Below are positions 19,610 through 26,175 of a stretch of 47,396 bases of DNA, piece by piece. The translations under genes and the position numbers were made by a program. A model generated the notes under the pieces. That model was not told the DNA's origin. It worked only from the letters and a program-made list of their open reading frames with translations, and made no database searches. Positions within the stretch are counted from its first letter, which is position 1, and every line of letters begins with the position of its first letter. The stretch covers positions 1 through 47,396 of the forward strand of contig CACNZU010000006.1 of the NCBI GenBank assembly GCA_902624885.1, given 5' to 3'. Origin of the DNA: an uncultured Pelagibacteraceae bacterium (GTDB taxonomy: Bacteria; Pseudomonadota; Alphaproteobacteria; Pelagibacterales; Pelagibacteraceae).

Positions 19610-21013
19610 CTAATTTATTTTAACACCTAAGTATCGTCTTCGATTATCTTTATTAATTATTGTTAATAATAATGTTTTTTCTCCTTTTTTAAAAAAACCT
19701 TCAACTTTTCTTTTAAGATCAGAAGAATTTTTTACAGAAGTTTTTTGAACTTCAATAATTATGTCATTAACACTTAATAAATTATACAAAGGACTACGAC
19801 TTGAGATATCTGTAATTACTACTCCAGTAGTTTTTTTATTTAAATTTCTTGAAGAAATATCTTCGTTTGTTATTTCTCTTACTGCTATTTTTAAATTCTC
19901 AATATCAATATCTTTTTTTACTTTTTGAGGTTTTGTTTCTTTAAATTCTTCAGAAGTTTCGAGTCTACCAAGAATTAACCTTTTGGAAATTAACTTTTTA
20001 TTTCTCCAAACTTTTAATTCAACACTTTTGCCAACCTCAGTACTAGCTACAACATTTGGGAGTTTTTTCATTGTACTAATTCTTTTGCCGTCAAATTCCA
20101 ATATAATATCTCCAGCCTTAATCCCTGCTTTTTCCGCAGGACTATTTTTTCCAACGCTTGCAACTAATGCGCCTTCAGGTTTTTTTAATTTTTCTACTTC
20201 AGCAATCTCTTTACTTACTTCTTGTATTCTTACACCCAACCAGCCTCTTTTTGTTTCTCCAAATTTAATTAATTGATCTATAACATTCGATGCTGCGTTA
20301 GCTGGAATAGCAAAACCAATACCAATTGAACCTGACTGACCAGGAGCGATAATTGCAGTATTAATCCCTATTACTTCTCCTTTCATATTAAATAAAGGTC
20401 CACCGGAGTTACCTTGGTTGATTGATGCATCGGTTTGGATAAAATCCTCATATCTTGTTAATCCGATCTGTCTGTTTCTAGCAGAAATTATACCAGAGGT
20501 TACAGTGCCACCTAAACCAAAAGGATTTCCTATTGCTACAACCCAATCACCAACTCTTGCTTTGCTAGAGTCACCAAATGAAACTGGTTTAAAATTATCC
20601 TTAGTTTCCATTTTTATAACTGCAATATCCATATATGGGTCTGCGCCAATAACTTTTGCTTTATATTCTTTTTCGCCTACTCTAACTAAAATATCCTCTG
20701 CATTAGCAATCACGTGATTGTTTGTAATAACAATTCCTTTTTCATCTATGACAAAACCAGATCCTAGAGATGAAGCTTTTCTCTCTGTTGGTCTTTCAAA
20801 ATCTTTAAACATTTCTCCAAATGGTGATCCAGGAGGAAACTGAAATGGAAATTGATTTGTTGTTGTTCTTACGGTTTGAGTTGTTGAAATATTGACTACG
20901 GAAGGCATTAATTTCTCAGCTAAATCAGCAAAAGACTCTGGTACAGGTTTTGCGTTAGCAAACGAGAAATTTATTATTAAAAATAAAATAAGTATCTTTT
21001 TAATAGAAGTCAT
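19610..21013 (-). CDS. degP: Do/DegP-family periplasmic serine protease
   Basis: 467 residues. Sec signal peptide MTSIKKILILFLIINFSFANA, then a trypsin-like domain with the triad H100 (TNNHVI), D129 (YMDIAVIK) and S203 (GNSGGPLF), then two PDZ domains (about 255-345 and 375-460; the first contains GALVASVGKNSPAEKAGIKAGDIILEF). It acts in the periplasm as protease and chaperone for misfolded envelope proteins. It follows hflC and DUF2065 and directly abuts the DUF2065 gene. DegQ or MucD are equivalent names for such alphaproteobacterial members. Confidence 0.93.
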   Translation of the reverse strand: MTSIKKILILFLIINFSFANAKPVPESFADLAEKLMPSVVNISTTQTVRTTTNQFPFQFPPGSPFGEMFKDFERPTERKASSLGSGFVIDEKGIVITNNHVIANAEDILVRVGEKEYKAKVIGADPYMDIAVIKMETKDNFKPVSFGDSSKARVGDWVVAIGNPFGLGGTVTSGIISARNRQIGLTRYEDFIQTDASINQGNSGGPLFNMKGEVIGINTAIIAPGQSGSIGIGFAIPANAASNVIDQLIKFGETKRGWLGVRIQEVSKEIAEVEKLKKPEGALVASVGKNSPAEKAGIKAGDIILEFDGKRISTMKKLPNVVASTEVGKSVELKVWRNKKLISKRLILGRLETSEEFKETKPQKVKKDIDIENLKIAVREITNEDISSRNLNKKTTGVVITDISSRSPLYNLLSVNDIIIEVQKTSVKNSSDLKRKVEGFFKKGEKTLLLTIINKDNRRRYLGVKIN

Positions 21014-21199
21014 TTAACTTTTTATATACCAAATTATTAAAAAACCGATAATCAAAAAAACTGTTCCTAAAAATCTTAGTTTGTTCTCAGGAGTATTTTT
21101 AATTAATTCTAATATGCTTTTAATTCTTGACGGGAAAATGGCTAAAAACAGACCTTCCACAAAAAAAATCAAGCCAATTGCTATAATAAACTCGTTCAC
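21014..21199 (-). CDS. DUF2065 small membrane protein
   Basis: 61 residues with two membrane helices (about 4-24 and 42-59) separated by a short polar loop (PSRIKSILELIKNTPENKLR). This matches the DUF2065 family, commonly found between hflC and a degP-type protease in proteobacteria, as here: 14 bases after hflC and immediately before degP. Function is unknown; association with the HflKC complex is only suggested by context. Confidence 0.8.
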   Translation of the reverse strand: MNEFIIAIGLIFFVEGLFLAIFPSRIKSILELIKNTPENKLRFLGTVFLIIGFLIIWYIKS

Positions 21200-21213
21200 G
21201 ATTTAAATTTTAT

Positions 21214-22089
21214 TTATCTTTTAATATTTGGTTTAATTGACTTACCAAAAAACTTAAAGAATTCACTGTCCGGCGATAACACTAGTGAAGTTTCTCCACC
21301 TATCAGTGCTTTTTCATATGCTTGCATTGCTCTGTAAAAAGCAAAAAATTGTGGGTCTCTTCCGAAGGCATTAGCAAAAATCTTATTTCTTTCACCATCT
21401 CCCTCACCTTTCATTATCTCGGACTTTTTATTTGCCTGAGCTAAAATAACAGTTACATCTTTATCTGCTGTTGATCTTATTTTTTGTGCCATCTCAGCAC
21501 CCTGGGCTCTGAATTCTTTTGCTTCTCTCTCTCTTTCTGTTTGCATTCTTTTATAAATGGCTTCACTGTTTGCCGGAGGTAGATCAGCTCTCTTAATTCT
21601 AACATCAACAATATTTATTCCAAAGTTCTTAGCTTCTTCATTTACTTGTGATTGAATTATTTGCATTTGTCTTGCTCTATCGGTAGATAATAAAGTAGCT
21701 AACTCCTGAGTACCTAATACCCCTCTAATTCGAGAATTAATGATTGTAGATAGTCTCGATCTAGCAACTCTCTCATTTCCAACTGAAATATAAAATTTTA
21801 ATGGATCTACAATTTTAAATCTTGCAAAGGCATCTACAATTAATCTTTTTTGATCAGCCGCAATTACTTCCTCAGGATCATTATCTAAGTTTAAGATTCT
21901 TTTATCTAAATACACTACGTTTTGAATGAATGGTAATTTAAAGTTTAATCCTGCTTTTGTAACGATTTTCTTAGGATCACCAAATTGAAGTACAATCGCT
22001 TGACTAATTTCTTGTACAATAAATAGGGATTGGAAAATTACTACTCCTACTAATATTACAACTGGTACTATAAATTTAGCAGCTTTCAT
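21214..22089 (-). CDS. hflC: HflC, subunit of the FtsH-modulating HflKC complex
   Basis: 291 residues: an N-terminal membrane anchor (about 6-26), then a stomatin/prohibitin (SPFH) domain with SQAIVLQFGDPKKIVTKAGLNFKLPF, and a long charged helix (EREREAKEFRAQGAEMAQKIRS). HflK and HflC form a large cage around FtsH in the membrane and modulate its proteolysis. Overlaps the hflK stop by one base. Confidence 0.94.
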   Translation of the reverse strand: MKAAKFIVPVVILVGVVIFQSLFIVQEISQAIVLQFGDPKKIVTKAGLNFKLPFIQNVVYLDKRILNLDNDPEEVIAADQKRLIVDAFARFKIVDPLKFYISVGNERVARSRLSTIINSRIRGVLGTQELATLLSTDRARQMQIIQSQVNEEAKNFGINIVDVRIKRADLPPANSEAIYKRMQTEREREAKEFRAQGAEMAQKIRSTADKDVTVILAQANKKSEIMKGEGDGERNKIFANAFGRDPQFFAFYRAMQAYEKALIGGETSLVLSPDSEFFKFFGKSIKPNIKR

Positions 22090-23204
22090 TAATTGTTACT
22101 CCCTTTTTTCAATTCTGGTAGAGGTAAGTAAGGAACGACACCTGAACCTGACTCTTTATCAATTATAACTTTGTCGATATCAGCTAAAACTTTTTCCATA
22201 GTTTCTAAATACATTCTTTCTTGAGTTACTTGTTTAGCATTTTTATACTCATTATATATTGCTAAAAATCTGCTCGCTTCACCTTCTGCTTTCGCTACAA
22301 CTTCTTTTTTATAAGCTTCTGCTTGTTGTAAAACTTGTTCGGCTTCACCTCGTGCTCTTGGTATCACATCATTGGCATAAGCCTCGGCTTCATTTTTTGA
22401 TCTTTCTCTATCTGCTCTGGCAGCTTGTACGTCTCTGAAAGCATCAATTACTTGTTCAGGTGGATCAGCTTGTTGTGTTTGAACTTGAGTTAATTGAATT
22501 CCTGATCCATATTCATCCAGAATTAGCTGAGCTATTTCCTGAACCTCTACCTCTATTTTAGATCTTCCTTCAGTTAAAATATTTTGAATTCTATTTTTTG
22601 CAATTACTTCTCTCATAGCTGTTTCTGATGCAGCTTTGACTGTTTCTACAGGACTTTGTATGTTAAATAAAAATTTTTGGGCGTCTTTTATAACCCAGAA
22701 TACTGAGTAGTTAATGTCTACGATATTCTCGTCTCCAGTTAACATTAAGCTTTCTTCTGGAACATTCCCAACTCCTGAAGATCTTCCACTATCACTAGCT
22801 GGTCTAAAACCAACATCAACTCGATTTACCTTCGTTACTTTTGGAGTTAGCACTCTCTCAAATGGTGTTGGAAAGTGGTAATGTAATCCTGGTTGAGTTG
22901 TATTTATATATTTCCCAAATCTTAAAACAACTCCTTGCTCATCGGGTAAAACTCTATAAAGGCCACTTGCCACATAAAGTAGAGCAACTATTGTTAAACC
23001 AATTACGATAGGTCTTGAACCTCCGGACTTTCCGCCGGAAAACTTATTAATTGTTTTTTGGAAATTTTTAATAATGTCATCAATACTAGGTGGATCTTGT
23101 CTACTACCTGATCCATTTCCGCCTGGCGATCCTCTTCCTCCATCTCCACCTGGAGGTGAACCCCAAGGTGATTGATTTTTTAAAATCTTGTCTTTAAAAC
23201 TCAT
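22089..23204 (-). CDS. hflK: HflK, subunit of the FtsH-modulating HflKC complex
   Basis: 371 residues: a glycine/proline-rich cytoplasmic head (GSPPGGDGGRGSPGGNGSGS), one membrane helix (about 64-84), then an SPFH domain with LPDEQGVVLRFGKYINTTQPGLHYHFP and a long helix (EAYANDVIPRARGEAEQVLQQAEAYKKE). It heads the long - strand run. Its start is unusual: the Shine-Dalgarno AGGAG lies 22 bases before the ATG with a perfect inverted repeat between them. Confidence 0.94.
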   Translation of the reverse strand: MSFKDKILKNQSPWGSPPGGDGGRGSPGGNGSGSRQDPPSIDDIIKNFQKTINKFSGGKSGGSRPIVIGLTIVALLYVASGLYRVLPDEQGVVLRFGKYINTTQPGLHYHFPTPFERVLTPKVTKVNRVDVGFRPASDSGRSSGVGNVPEESLMLTGDENIVDINYSVFWVIKDAQKFLFNIQSPVETVKAASETAMREVIAKNRIQNILTEGRSKIEVEVQEIAQLILDEYGSGIQLTQVQTQQADPPEQVIDAFRDVQAARADRERSKNEAEAYANDVIPRARGEAEQVLQQAEAYKKEVVAKAEGEASRFLAIYNEYKNAKQVTQERMYLETMEKVLADIDKVIIDKESGSGVVPYLPLPELKKGSNN

Positions 23205-23231
23205 GTCACTTTATATAGTGACTTTTCTCCT
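23205..23231 (-). promoter_or_regulatory. Shine-Dalgarno plus inverted repeat before hflK
   Basis: Reading the - strand: AGGAG (23231-23227), AAAA, then GTCACT-ATATAA-AGTGAC (23222-23205), then ATG. If the 6-bp hairpin forms in the RNA it loops out 18 bases and brings AGGAG to 4 bases from the ATG. The same repeat could instead be a protein operator between the divergent hflK and mrp genes. Confidence 0.5.
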
Positions 23232-23258
23232 AAAAACAAGTTAAGAAGGAGCGCTATA

Positions 23259-23291
23259 ATGTCTAAAACATTTGATAAAACTGAAACATGA
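23259..23291 (+). CDS. Leader ORF of mrp (10 residues)
   Basis: [10 protein letters not shown] is encoded by a short ORF with a strong Shine-Dalgarno (AAGAAGGAG, 23244-23252) six bases before its ATG. Its TGA (23289-23291) overlaps the mrp ATG (23288-23290) as ATGA. The strong ribosome-binding site serves this ORF, not mrp itself, so mrp is probably translated by re-initiation. Not recognised as a known peptide. Confidence 0.5.
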   Translation: MSKTFDKTET

Positions 23292-24082
23292 GCCAAAAAC
23301 CGCCGCCAAAACAATTCATTAAAACTCCAATTAAAGGAACAAAATATACTTTTCTTGTTTCTAGTGCCAAAGGAGGAGTTGGTAAATCTACTATAGCGGT
23401 TAATCTTGCCTTTGCACTACAAAAATTAGGTTTTAAAATTGGAATACTTGATGCTGATGTTTATGGCCCCTCTTTGCCTAAACTGTTGAATTTAAAAGAT
23501 AAACCAAAAAGTGAAGATAATAAATCAATAATTCCAATTGAAAAATTTGAAGCTCAGTGTATGTCCATGGGTTTCCTAATTGGTGAACAAACACCAATGA
23601 TGTGGAGAGGCCCTATGGTTATAAAAGCAATTAAAACAATGACACAAAAAGTTCTTTGGAAAGATAGAGATATTATAATAGTAGATATGCCTCCTGGCAC
23701 TGGAGATACTCAATTAACTTTTGTACAAGAAGTAAAAATAGATGGAGCTATAATAGTTTCTACTCCTCAAGATCTTGCTTTGTTGGATGTGAAACGAGGT
23801 ATTCAAATGTACGAGAAAACCGGTATAAAAATATTAGGACTTATTGATAATATGAGTTTCTTTAAAGGTGATGATGGAAAAGAATATAAAATCTTTGGAG
23901 AAGGTGGTGTTGAGAAAACTGCTAAAGAATTTGATAAAGAATTTTTAGGTAAATTACCTTTAAACGAGGATTTAAGATCTTCTGCTGACAAGGGTGAACC
24001 TTTAACTTATGCTAAACCAGATCATGAAATTTCAAAATTATTTAAAACTATCGCTGAAAGAATTAAACAGTCTTTTCAGTAA
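23288..24082 (+). CDS. mrp: Mrp/ApbC-type iron-sulfur carrier P-loop ATPase (short form)
   Basis: 264 residues. The deviant Walker A is [20 protein letters not shown] (about 25-44), with [30 protein letters not shown] and [13 protein letters not shown], all typical of Mrp/ApbC scaffold proteins that deliver Fe-S clusters. Two normal features are missing: the N-terminal MIP18/DUF59 domain, and the CxxC that usually follows the NMSYF motif; here the text reads [20 protein letters not shown] with no cysteine. An in-frame stop lies two codons upstream of the ATG, so the start is fixed. Convergent with thyX, overlapping it by 20 bases. Confidence 0.85.
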   Translation: MSQKPPPKQFIKTPIKGTKYTFLVSSAKGGVGKSTIAVNLAFALQKLGFKIGILDADVYGPSLPKLLNLKDKPKSEDNKSIIPIEKFEAQCMSMGFLIGEQTPMMWRGPMVIKAIKTMTQKVLWKDRDIIIVDMPPGTGDTQLTFVQEVKIDGAIIVSTPQDLALLDVKRGIQMYEKTGIKILGLIDNMSFFKGDDGKEYKIFGEGGVEKTAKEFDKEFLGKLPLNEDLRSSADKGEPLTYAKPDHEISKLFKTIAERIKQSFQ

Positions 24083-25010
24083 AACCAAAAGAAGTCATTA
24101 ATTCATTCCACTCTCTCTTTGATAAGCCTGAACTTTCATGAGATACTTTTTCACCTTTTGCCATAAGTTGAATGACCTTTTTACCTTTTGCAGAAACATG
24201 GACGGCTCCTACTCTGTAATCTAAAAATGCTGAATGCGTAATTGGAACCCATTTTTTTACTGTATCGAGCATTGCTTCTGCGTAAACTCTTATCTCGTAC
24301 TGTGCATGACTATCTGCTCTCAGAAACAAAAAATTTAATAAATTTAGTAGATCTGTTTTCCAATACCATTGAGTGTAAGAATTTAATGTTAAATTCATTC
24401 TAGCAAGCTCTCTTGCTAAACCAGCTTTACCATCATTAATTTTAGTTCCATCGTACCTTTCATTAAGCATTTTTTCATAGTTTTCATAAGTCCTTGTTGC
24501 ATCATCTTTTAAAATTTTTAAAACTTCGTCAGCTTGTTCTCCTGAGATCAAGTCTCCTCTACCCTGACGATTGGAATTTGATTGAGCTGAGAGTTGATCT
24601 TTTGCAGGAATATAAAACTCTTTATCTAAAATTGAATATCTAGCTGAGTACTCATTTACGTTAGCGGTTCTGTGTCTTATCCACTGACGTGCAATAAAAA
24701 TTGGAAGCTTCACATGATATTTAATTTCACACATCTCAAATGGTGTTGAATGCCAATGCCTCATTAAATATTTAATCAAACCTTCGTCTGTCGAAACTTT
24801 TTTTGTACCTTTACCGTAAGAAACTCTTGCAGACTGAACAATTGAACTATCATCACCCATGTAATCTACCACTCTTACAAATCCATGATCTAAAACTGGT
24901 ATCGCTTCATAAAGGATTTTTTCTAATTCTGGAGAAGTAACTCTTTTTGTGGTATTTTTTTGCGATTGTTGATCTGCAATTTCTTGCTTTTGTTCTTTTG
25001 TTAGTTTCAT
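24063..25010 (-). CDS. thyX: Flavin-dependent thymidylate synthase
   Basis: 315 residues. Makes dTMP from dUMP using FAD, NADPH and methylene-tetrahydrofolate. The ThyX motif RHR-x7-S is R112-H-R114 to S122 within [14 protein letters not shown]. Further family blocks are [34 protein letters not shown] and [22 protein letters not shown]. It is somewhat longer than many ThyX proteins, with a charged N-terminal extension. Its 3' end overlaps the end of mrp by 20 bases. Confidence 0.94.
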   Translation of the reverse strand: MKLTKEQKQEIADQQSQKNTTKRVTSPELEKILYEAIPVLDHGFVRVVDYMGDDSSIVQSARVSYGKGTKKVSTDEGLIKYLMRHWHSTPFEMCEIKYHVKLPIFIARQWIRHRTANVNEYSARYSILDKEFYIPAKDQLSAQSNSNRQGRGDLISGEQADEVLKILKDDATRTYENYEKMLNERYDGTKINDGKAGLARELARMNLTLNSYTQWYWKTDLLNLLNFLFLRADSHAQYEIRVYAEAMLDTVKKWVPITHSAFLDYRVGAVHVSAKGKKVIQLMAKGEKVSHESSGLSKREWNELMTSFGFTEKTV

Positions 25011-25023
25011 TTTGAATTAATTA

Positions 25024-25051
25024 TTGAATCTCTTAGAAAGAGTTTTATATT
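25024..25051 (+). promoter_or_regulatory. Possible promoter of the tmRNA gene
   Basis: TTGAAT (25024-25029) and TATATT (25046-25051) are 16 bases apart; the predicted start near 25058 immediately precedes the first tmRNA sequence. The gap between thyX and the DUF2784 gene (25011-25315) is fully accounted for by this promoter and the tmRNA gene. Confidence 0.45.
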
Positions 25052-25231
25052 AATAGTGTTGGTTTTCCAACTATGACGATAAACGAATTTCGTAATAAAC
25101 ATCACGGACGTGGGGGCAGTACCCACCACCTCCACCATTTACAACTTACGGGGGTGAATTAGGATCGACGGGTGTCTAAAGGCTGTTCTTTCGTACGAGA
25201 TGGTTCCGACGTAACGGGCTAATTTATAAAT

Positions 25232-25261
25232 GCAAATCAAAAATTTGCACTTGCAGCTTAA
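25232..25261 (+). other. tmRNA proteolysis-tag reading frame
   Basis: Codons GCA AAT CAA AAA TTT GCA CTT GCA GCT TAA encode ANQKFALAA; with the alanine carried by tmRNA itself the tag is AANQKFALAA. The ALAA end is the standard signal for ClpXP and related proteases. The stop codon lies inside a perfect inverted repeat, CTTAATTAAC (25257-25266) and GTTAATTAAG (25270-25279). The resume codon is inferred by analogy. Confidence 0.8.
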
Positions 25262-25290
25262 TTAACTTAGTTAATTAAGTTACGGGGTTT

Positions 25291-25317
25291 GGGGCACCTG
25301 GCAACAGAACGCCCCTT
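25291..25317 (+). repeat. Hairpin repeat, copy 1 (3' end of tmRNA)
   Basis: GGGGC (25291-25295) and GCCCC (25311-25315) enclose CTG-GCAA-CAG, a GNRA-type tetraloop hairpin, followed by TTAA. The 22-base core from GGCACC to ACGCCC (25293-25314) is identical in copies 2 and 3. Only this copy has the full five-pair outer stem, which fits it being the original, functional end of the tmRNA. The stop codon of the DUF2784 gene on the opposite strand lies in its TTA (25316-25318). Confidence 0.85.
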
Positions 25318-25678
25318 AATATCTCTTAAAATTTTTATAAATTAATCCGTAAATTAAAATATTAATAACTATCAGCAATATGCCAAGATAAATTTGAATT
25401 TCAGCAGTCAAGCTCTCAGGATAAATTATTGGAAAAAGATAGTTACTAATAAAATCATTAGAATAAGTTAATAGCTCACCTTTATACAAAAACCAATTTT
25501 CAAGATAAGTTAATGGGCAAACAGAATTAGTTAGTTCTATGTAAATTCCCCATAATAATGCTGGGAGGTGTAAATAAATGATTTTTGAAAAAATAAAAAA
25601 GATCAATCCACCAAAAATAACAAATAAGATAAAAATTAAATGTACAATTAAAGTAAGATTTGCAAAAAATTCGTACAT
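25316..25678 (-). CDS. DUF2784 membrane protein
   Basis: 120 residues with three to four membrane helices. The sequence follows the DUF2784 pattern closely: HLIFILFVIFGG near the start, LHLPALLWGIYIELTNSVCPLTYLENW in the middle, and YLFPIIYPESLTAEIQIYLG near the end. Function is unknown. The gene is the only one between hairpin repeat copies 1 and 2 and is transcribed opposite to the tmRNA; its stop codon falls in the TTAA at the end of copy 1. No clear Shine-Dalgarno precedes the start. Its neighbours differ in function, so it looks like an accessory gene. Confidence 0.8.
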   Translation of the reverse strand: MYEFFANLTLIVHLIFILFVIFGGLIFFIFSKIIYLHLPALLWGIYIELTNSVCPLTYLENWFLYKGELLTYSNDFISNYLFPIIYPESLTAEIQIYLGILLIVINILIYGLIYKNFKRY

Positions 25679-25701
25679 TCAATATATTAACTAAAATTAT
25701 A

Positions 25702-25726
25702 GGCACCTGGCAACAGAACGCCCTTT
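25702..25726 (+). repeat. Hairpin repeat, copy 2
   Basis: The 22-base core is identical to copy 1 (25702-25723), but the flanks differ (ATTATA before, TTTTAG after) and only GGC/GCC of the outer stem remains. It sits in the 64-base gap between the divergent DUF2784 and rhodanese genes, ending 7 bases before the rhodanese Shine-Dalgarno (AAGGAAGGA). Confidence 0.85.
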
Positions 25727-25742
25727 TAGAAAGGAAGGATAA

Positions 25743-26111
25743 ATGAAAAAATTTGATGATTTAATGAGCGTTGGTAGTGAAATTGAAAACATTAGTGCAT
25801 CTGATGCTAAGAAAAAATTAAATGATCCAAATGTTCAGTTTATAGATGTTAGAGATAAAGAAAGTTTTTCAAAAGGAACAATTGGCAATGCGATTCACTT
25901 AGAAAGAGGTTTGCTTGAATTTTATCTTGCTGACGGAAGTCCTTTGGAAAATGATACTTTCAAAAAAAATCCAGATAAGGAATATGTAGTATTTTGCGGT
26001 TTAGGTGGGCAAGGAACTTTAGCTACCAAAACTATGAAAGATATGGGTATAAAAAACGTTAAAAACATTTCTGGCGGTAAAGCTGAGTGGGACAAAATTA
26101 AAGATAAATAA
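25743..26111 (+). CDS. Single-domain rhodanese-like protein
   Basis: 122 residues forming one rhodanese domain: NISASDAKKKLNDPNVQFIDVRDKESFSKGTIGNAIHLERG is the usual N-half, and the active-site loop is FCGLGGQGTLAT with C85 as the sulfur-carrying cysteine. The loop normally ends in arginine (CxxxxR), but here that position is Q90. The N-terminal 14 residues lack a signal peptide, so it is probably cytoplasmic. A strong Shine-Dalgarno (25731-25739) precedes the ATG. It is the only gene between hairpin copies 2 and 3. Its sulfur-transfer partner is not apparent from context. Confidence 0.85.
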   Translation: MKKFDDLMSVGSEIENISASDAKKKLNDPNVQFIDVRDKESFSKGTIGNAIHLERGLLEFYLADGSPLENDTFKKNPDKEYVVFCGLGGQGTLATKTMKDMGIKNVKNISGGKAEWDKIKDK

Positions 26112-26131
26112 TATTTCTTTAAAAAGTTAAT

Positions 26132-26157
26132 GGCACCTGGCAACAGAACGCCCCTTA
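26132..26157 (+). repeat. Hairpin repeat, copy 3
   Basis: The 22-base core (26132-26153) is identical to copies 1 and 2, and the following CTTAA also matches copy 1. It lies 20 bases after the rhodanese stop and 18 bases before the next start codon. Outer pairing is GGC/GCC, possibly extended by TTAA/TTAA across a small internal loop. Confidence 0.85.
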
Positions 26158-26175
26158 AGTTAGAAATTATAAAAA

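Larger units (their letters stand above)
25060..25317 (+). ncRNA. ssrA: Circularly permuted (two-piece) tmRNA
   Basis: The 3' half of a normal tmRNA comes first. GGAC is followed by T-stem GTGGG/CCCAC (25110-25126), acceptor strand CACCTCC (25127-25133) and ACCA (25134-25137). After about 12 intervening bases comes the normal 5' end GGGGGTG (25150-25156) and GGATCGACGGG. The two acceptor strands pair over 7 bp with a G-U at the third pair, the alanine identity element. The tag frame (25232-25261) reads ANQKFALAA-stop. GTAAC (25211-25215) pairs with GTTAC (25279-25283) around it, and the gene ends in a GGGGC/GCCCC hairpin with a GCAA loop. Split tmRNAs are typical of alphaproteobacteria. The T-loop GGCAGTA departs from the usual UUCRANY. 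Exact 5' and 3' ends are estimated. Confidence 0.9.

Noticed and set aside
23259-23291. Frameshift error fusing the 10-codon ORF to mrp
   Set aside because: The mrp protein already starts just before its Walker region as short-form Mrp proteins do, and an ATGA overlap is a common coupling signal; kept as a refutation test only.
25291-25317. Repeat copies as ordinary intrinsic terminators
   Set aside because: Only copy 1 has a strong outer stem and none has a proper U-tract; exact conservation of the loop and core is more than a terminator needs. A terminator role for copy 1 alone is still possible.
25291-26157. CRISPR array made of the three 22-base repeats
   Set aside because: Spacers of about 390-410 bp contain whole genes, only three copies exist, and no cas gene is nearby.
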